The notes under the pieces are model-generated. The model ran no database searches. It had not been told where the DNA came from and worked only from the letters and a program-made list of their open reading frames with translations. 64,000 nucleotides of DNA from a virus. Where the stretch lies: positions 1-64,000 of the IMG/VR virus record IMGVR_UViG_3300006925_000008; one strand, written 5' to 3'. Shown here piece by piece: positions 63,002 to 64,000 of this stretch. A program made the translations under genes and the position numbers. Within the stretch, counting starts at the first letter, position 1, and each line of letters opens with the position of its first letter.

Positions 63002-64000
63002 TTATCGTTGCCCCTTTGAACCGGCTCTCCGCTCGATTTGTTTGATTCTATCGTCAACCGCCCTCTCGCTCGATGACTTCATGTCTCTTTTGTCTCCCTT
63101 AGTGGATGACAAAGCCGCCTCACCGTCAACTCGTTTGATGTGGTCGGGGGATTGACCGCCGCCTGCTCTATCGCCCATTTGACTGTCGCCAATGGTTCTC
63201 AAAGAAGGGAGGTCATTCGCCGCATTTACCGCCGCTGATTCAGGGATTACCATTGAACCCCCTCTATTCGGTGTAAACTCGGTTCGCTTGAATAACATTT
63301 CAGGGGTAATCTCCAACTGTTCAACACTGGTCTGAACCGGACCTCCACCCTGCTGTCCACCCTGCTGTCCACCCTGCTGTTCAGCCGCCGCCGCTTGTTG
63401 AGCCGCCGCTACTTCTTGAGGGTCAGGTTGCTTGTAATCAAACTCTAGCATTTGGTTGTCCGTGCCGTCTCTTAGGTTAGCATCGAAACCTGCCTGCTTC
63501 ATTTGCATCATGTTTCTAATCGCCATTTCATCTCGGCGTAGCGTCATGATTTCATCCTCTTCTTCGTGTGGACTCAAAGTCAAGGTCCACTCGCTGATCG
63601 TAAATGCCTCCATCAATGCGGGGAATAGAACCGTATTGTAAATGGATTGCGAATAAGCAACTGACCTGTTACTGACCACGATTTGCATACCTTCATTGTT
63701 TAAGCCTCCACCTGAAACATCGTTCATGAATACATTTGAAACACCAAAGAATGCGGCTATTCGCTGACGGATGTCATCCTTGATTGGGATATACTGCAAC
63801 TCTTCTAAAGTGTCCATCATACGGACATATTCAAGACCGCCTCTTCCTGATTCGGTTTCAACACCAACAGTCGGAATGTAATTTGGGTCTCTTTCAAGAT
63901 GCTCTTGGATATTGCGTGCTGTTCTCTCAACTGTTTCAAGGTTCGATGATTTGATGACCATCACACCACGAGGCATCCTTCGCTTCTGATATGCGGAATA
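63002..64000 (-). CDS. Portal protein, N-terminal part outside window
   Basis: The frame is open to the right edge, so the N-terminal part is missing; at least 332 residues are visible. IPIKDDIRQRIAAFFGVSNVFMND, SGGGLNNEGMQIVVSNRSVAYSQSIYNTVLFPALMEAF and the DEIMTLRRDEMAIRNMMQ region match the C-terminal half of phage portals (stem, wing and crown helices). A Gln/Gly-rich stretch with three copies of GGQQ follows, then a basic tail. The portal forms the dodecameric vertex for DNA entry. It heads the virion gene order here. Confidence 0.8.
   Translation of the reverse strand, partial: YSAYQKRRMPRGVMVIKSSNLETVERTARNIQEHLERDPNYIPTVGVETESGRGGLEYVRMMDTLEELQYIPIKDDIRQRIAAFFGVSNVFMNDVSGGGLNNEGMQIVVSNRSVAYSQSIYNTVLFPALMEAFTISEWTLTLSPHEEEDEIMTLRRDEMAIRNMMQMKQAGFDANLRDGTDNQMLEFDYKQPDPQEVAAAQQAAAAEQQGGQQGGQQGGGPVQTSVEQLEITPEMLFKRTEFTPNRGGSMVIPESAAVNAANDLPSLRTIGDSQMGDRAGGGQSPDHIKRVDGEAALSSTKGDKRDMKSSSERAVDDRIKQIERRAGSKGQR
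63345..63380. repeat. Tandem 12-bp repeat in the portal gene
   Basis: CCACCCTGCTGT occurs three times exactly (63345-63356, 63357-63368, 63369-63380). On the coding strand it gives repeated GGQQ. Number changes would alter a flexible linker in the portal C-terminal part. Confidence 0.75.

Noticed and set aside
1-64000. Prophage or host chromosome
   Set aside because: No integrase, attachment site, tRNA or host metabolic gene is seen; the gene set is viral throughout.

Overview
The window is an internal piece of a tailed double-stranded DNA archaeal virus (class Caudoviricetes), open at both ends. Its virion genes are typical of tailed viruses: HK97-type major capsid protein and prohead protease, portal, tail tube, a tail chaperone frameshift pair, tape measure and a giant tail tip. 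Its information-processing genes are archaeal: a group II chaperonin (thermosome), a fused archaeo-eukaryotic primase with a PriL-type Fe-S end, an XPF/Hef-type nuclease, a TFB-like cyclin-fold protein and a ligase-like protein. The chaperonin looks closest to Thermoplasma-type thermosomes. With the overall gene set this suggests a virus of marine Thermoplasmatota (Marine Group II / Poseidoniales, the 'magrovirus' kind). The host is an inference, not something seen directly. Terminase, DNA polymerase and sliding clamp are not present and are presumably outside the window.

Layout. From 1 to 23.2 kb nearly all genes read rightward (early and replication genes), usually with ATGA-type overlaps. 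The first part holds a zinc-finger protein, a topoisomerase-type zinc-ribbon protein, a conserved phage protein and the chaperonin. A promoter region with operator-like dyads (about 4.44-4.70 kb) has a small leftward gene on one side. On the other side a long operon begins with a winged-helix/zinc protein, followed by many small, mostly unknown, often zinc-binding proteins (4.7-11.1 kb). Then come a TFB-like protein, a divergent DNA ligase homologue, a probable ssDNA-binding protein, a RecA/Sak4-like ATPase, a RecB/Cas4-like Fe-S nuclease, the primase, an XPF-like nuclease, a helicase-like ATPase and an exonuclease-like protein.

From 23.2 kb to the right end almost all genes read leftward (late genes). 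In transcription order (right to left): portal; small coiled-coil, Met/Pro-rich and unknown proteins; a 1161-residue virion-operon protein with an embedded ligase-like nucleotidyltransferase domain; one lone rightward zinc gene with its own promoter; prohead protease plus scaffold; major capsid protein; decoration and connector proteins; tail tube; two proteins with the same N-terminal peptide; a SAP-domain protein; G/GT tail chaperones with a CCCTTTG slippery site; tape measure; about 6000 residues of tail-tip, baseplate and lectin-like (LamG) proteins; a basic protein; a DNA methyltransferase-like protein; and a small membrane protein.

Points that stand out: the canonical -1 frameshift site in the tail chaperone genes of a likely archaeal virus; two ligase-like domains whose catalytic motif reads PEG instead of the usual DG form; more than a dozen small CxxC proteins, several under 60 residues; a virus-borne thermosome whose Shine-Dalgarno lies in a hairpin; and a pair of back-to-back, apparently leaderless promoters inside the late region. 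I found no tRNA or rRNA gene, no CRISPR array and no insertion sequence.
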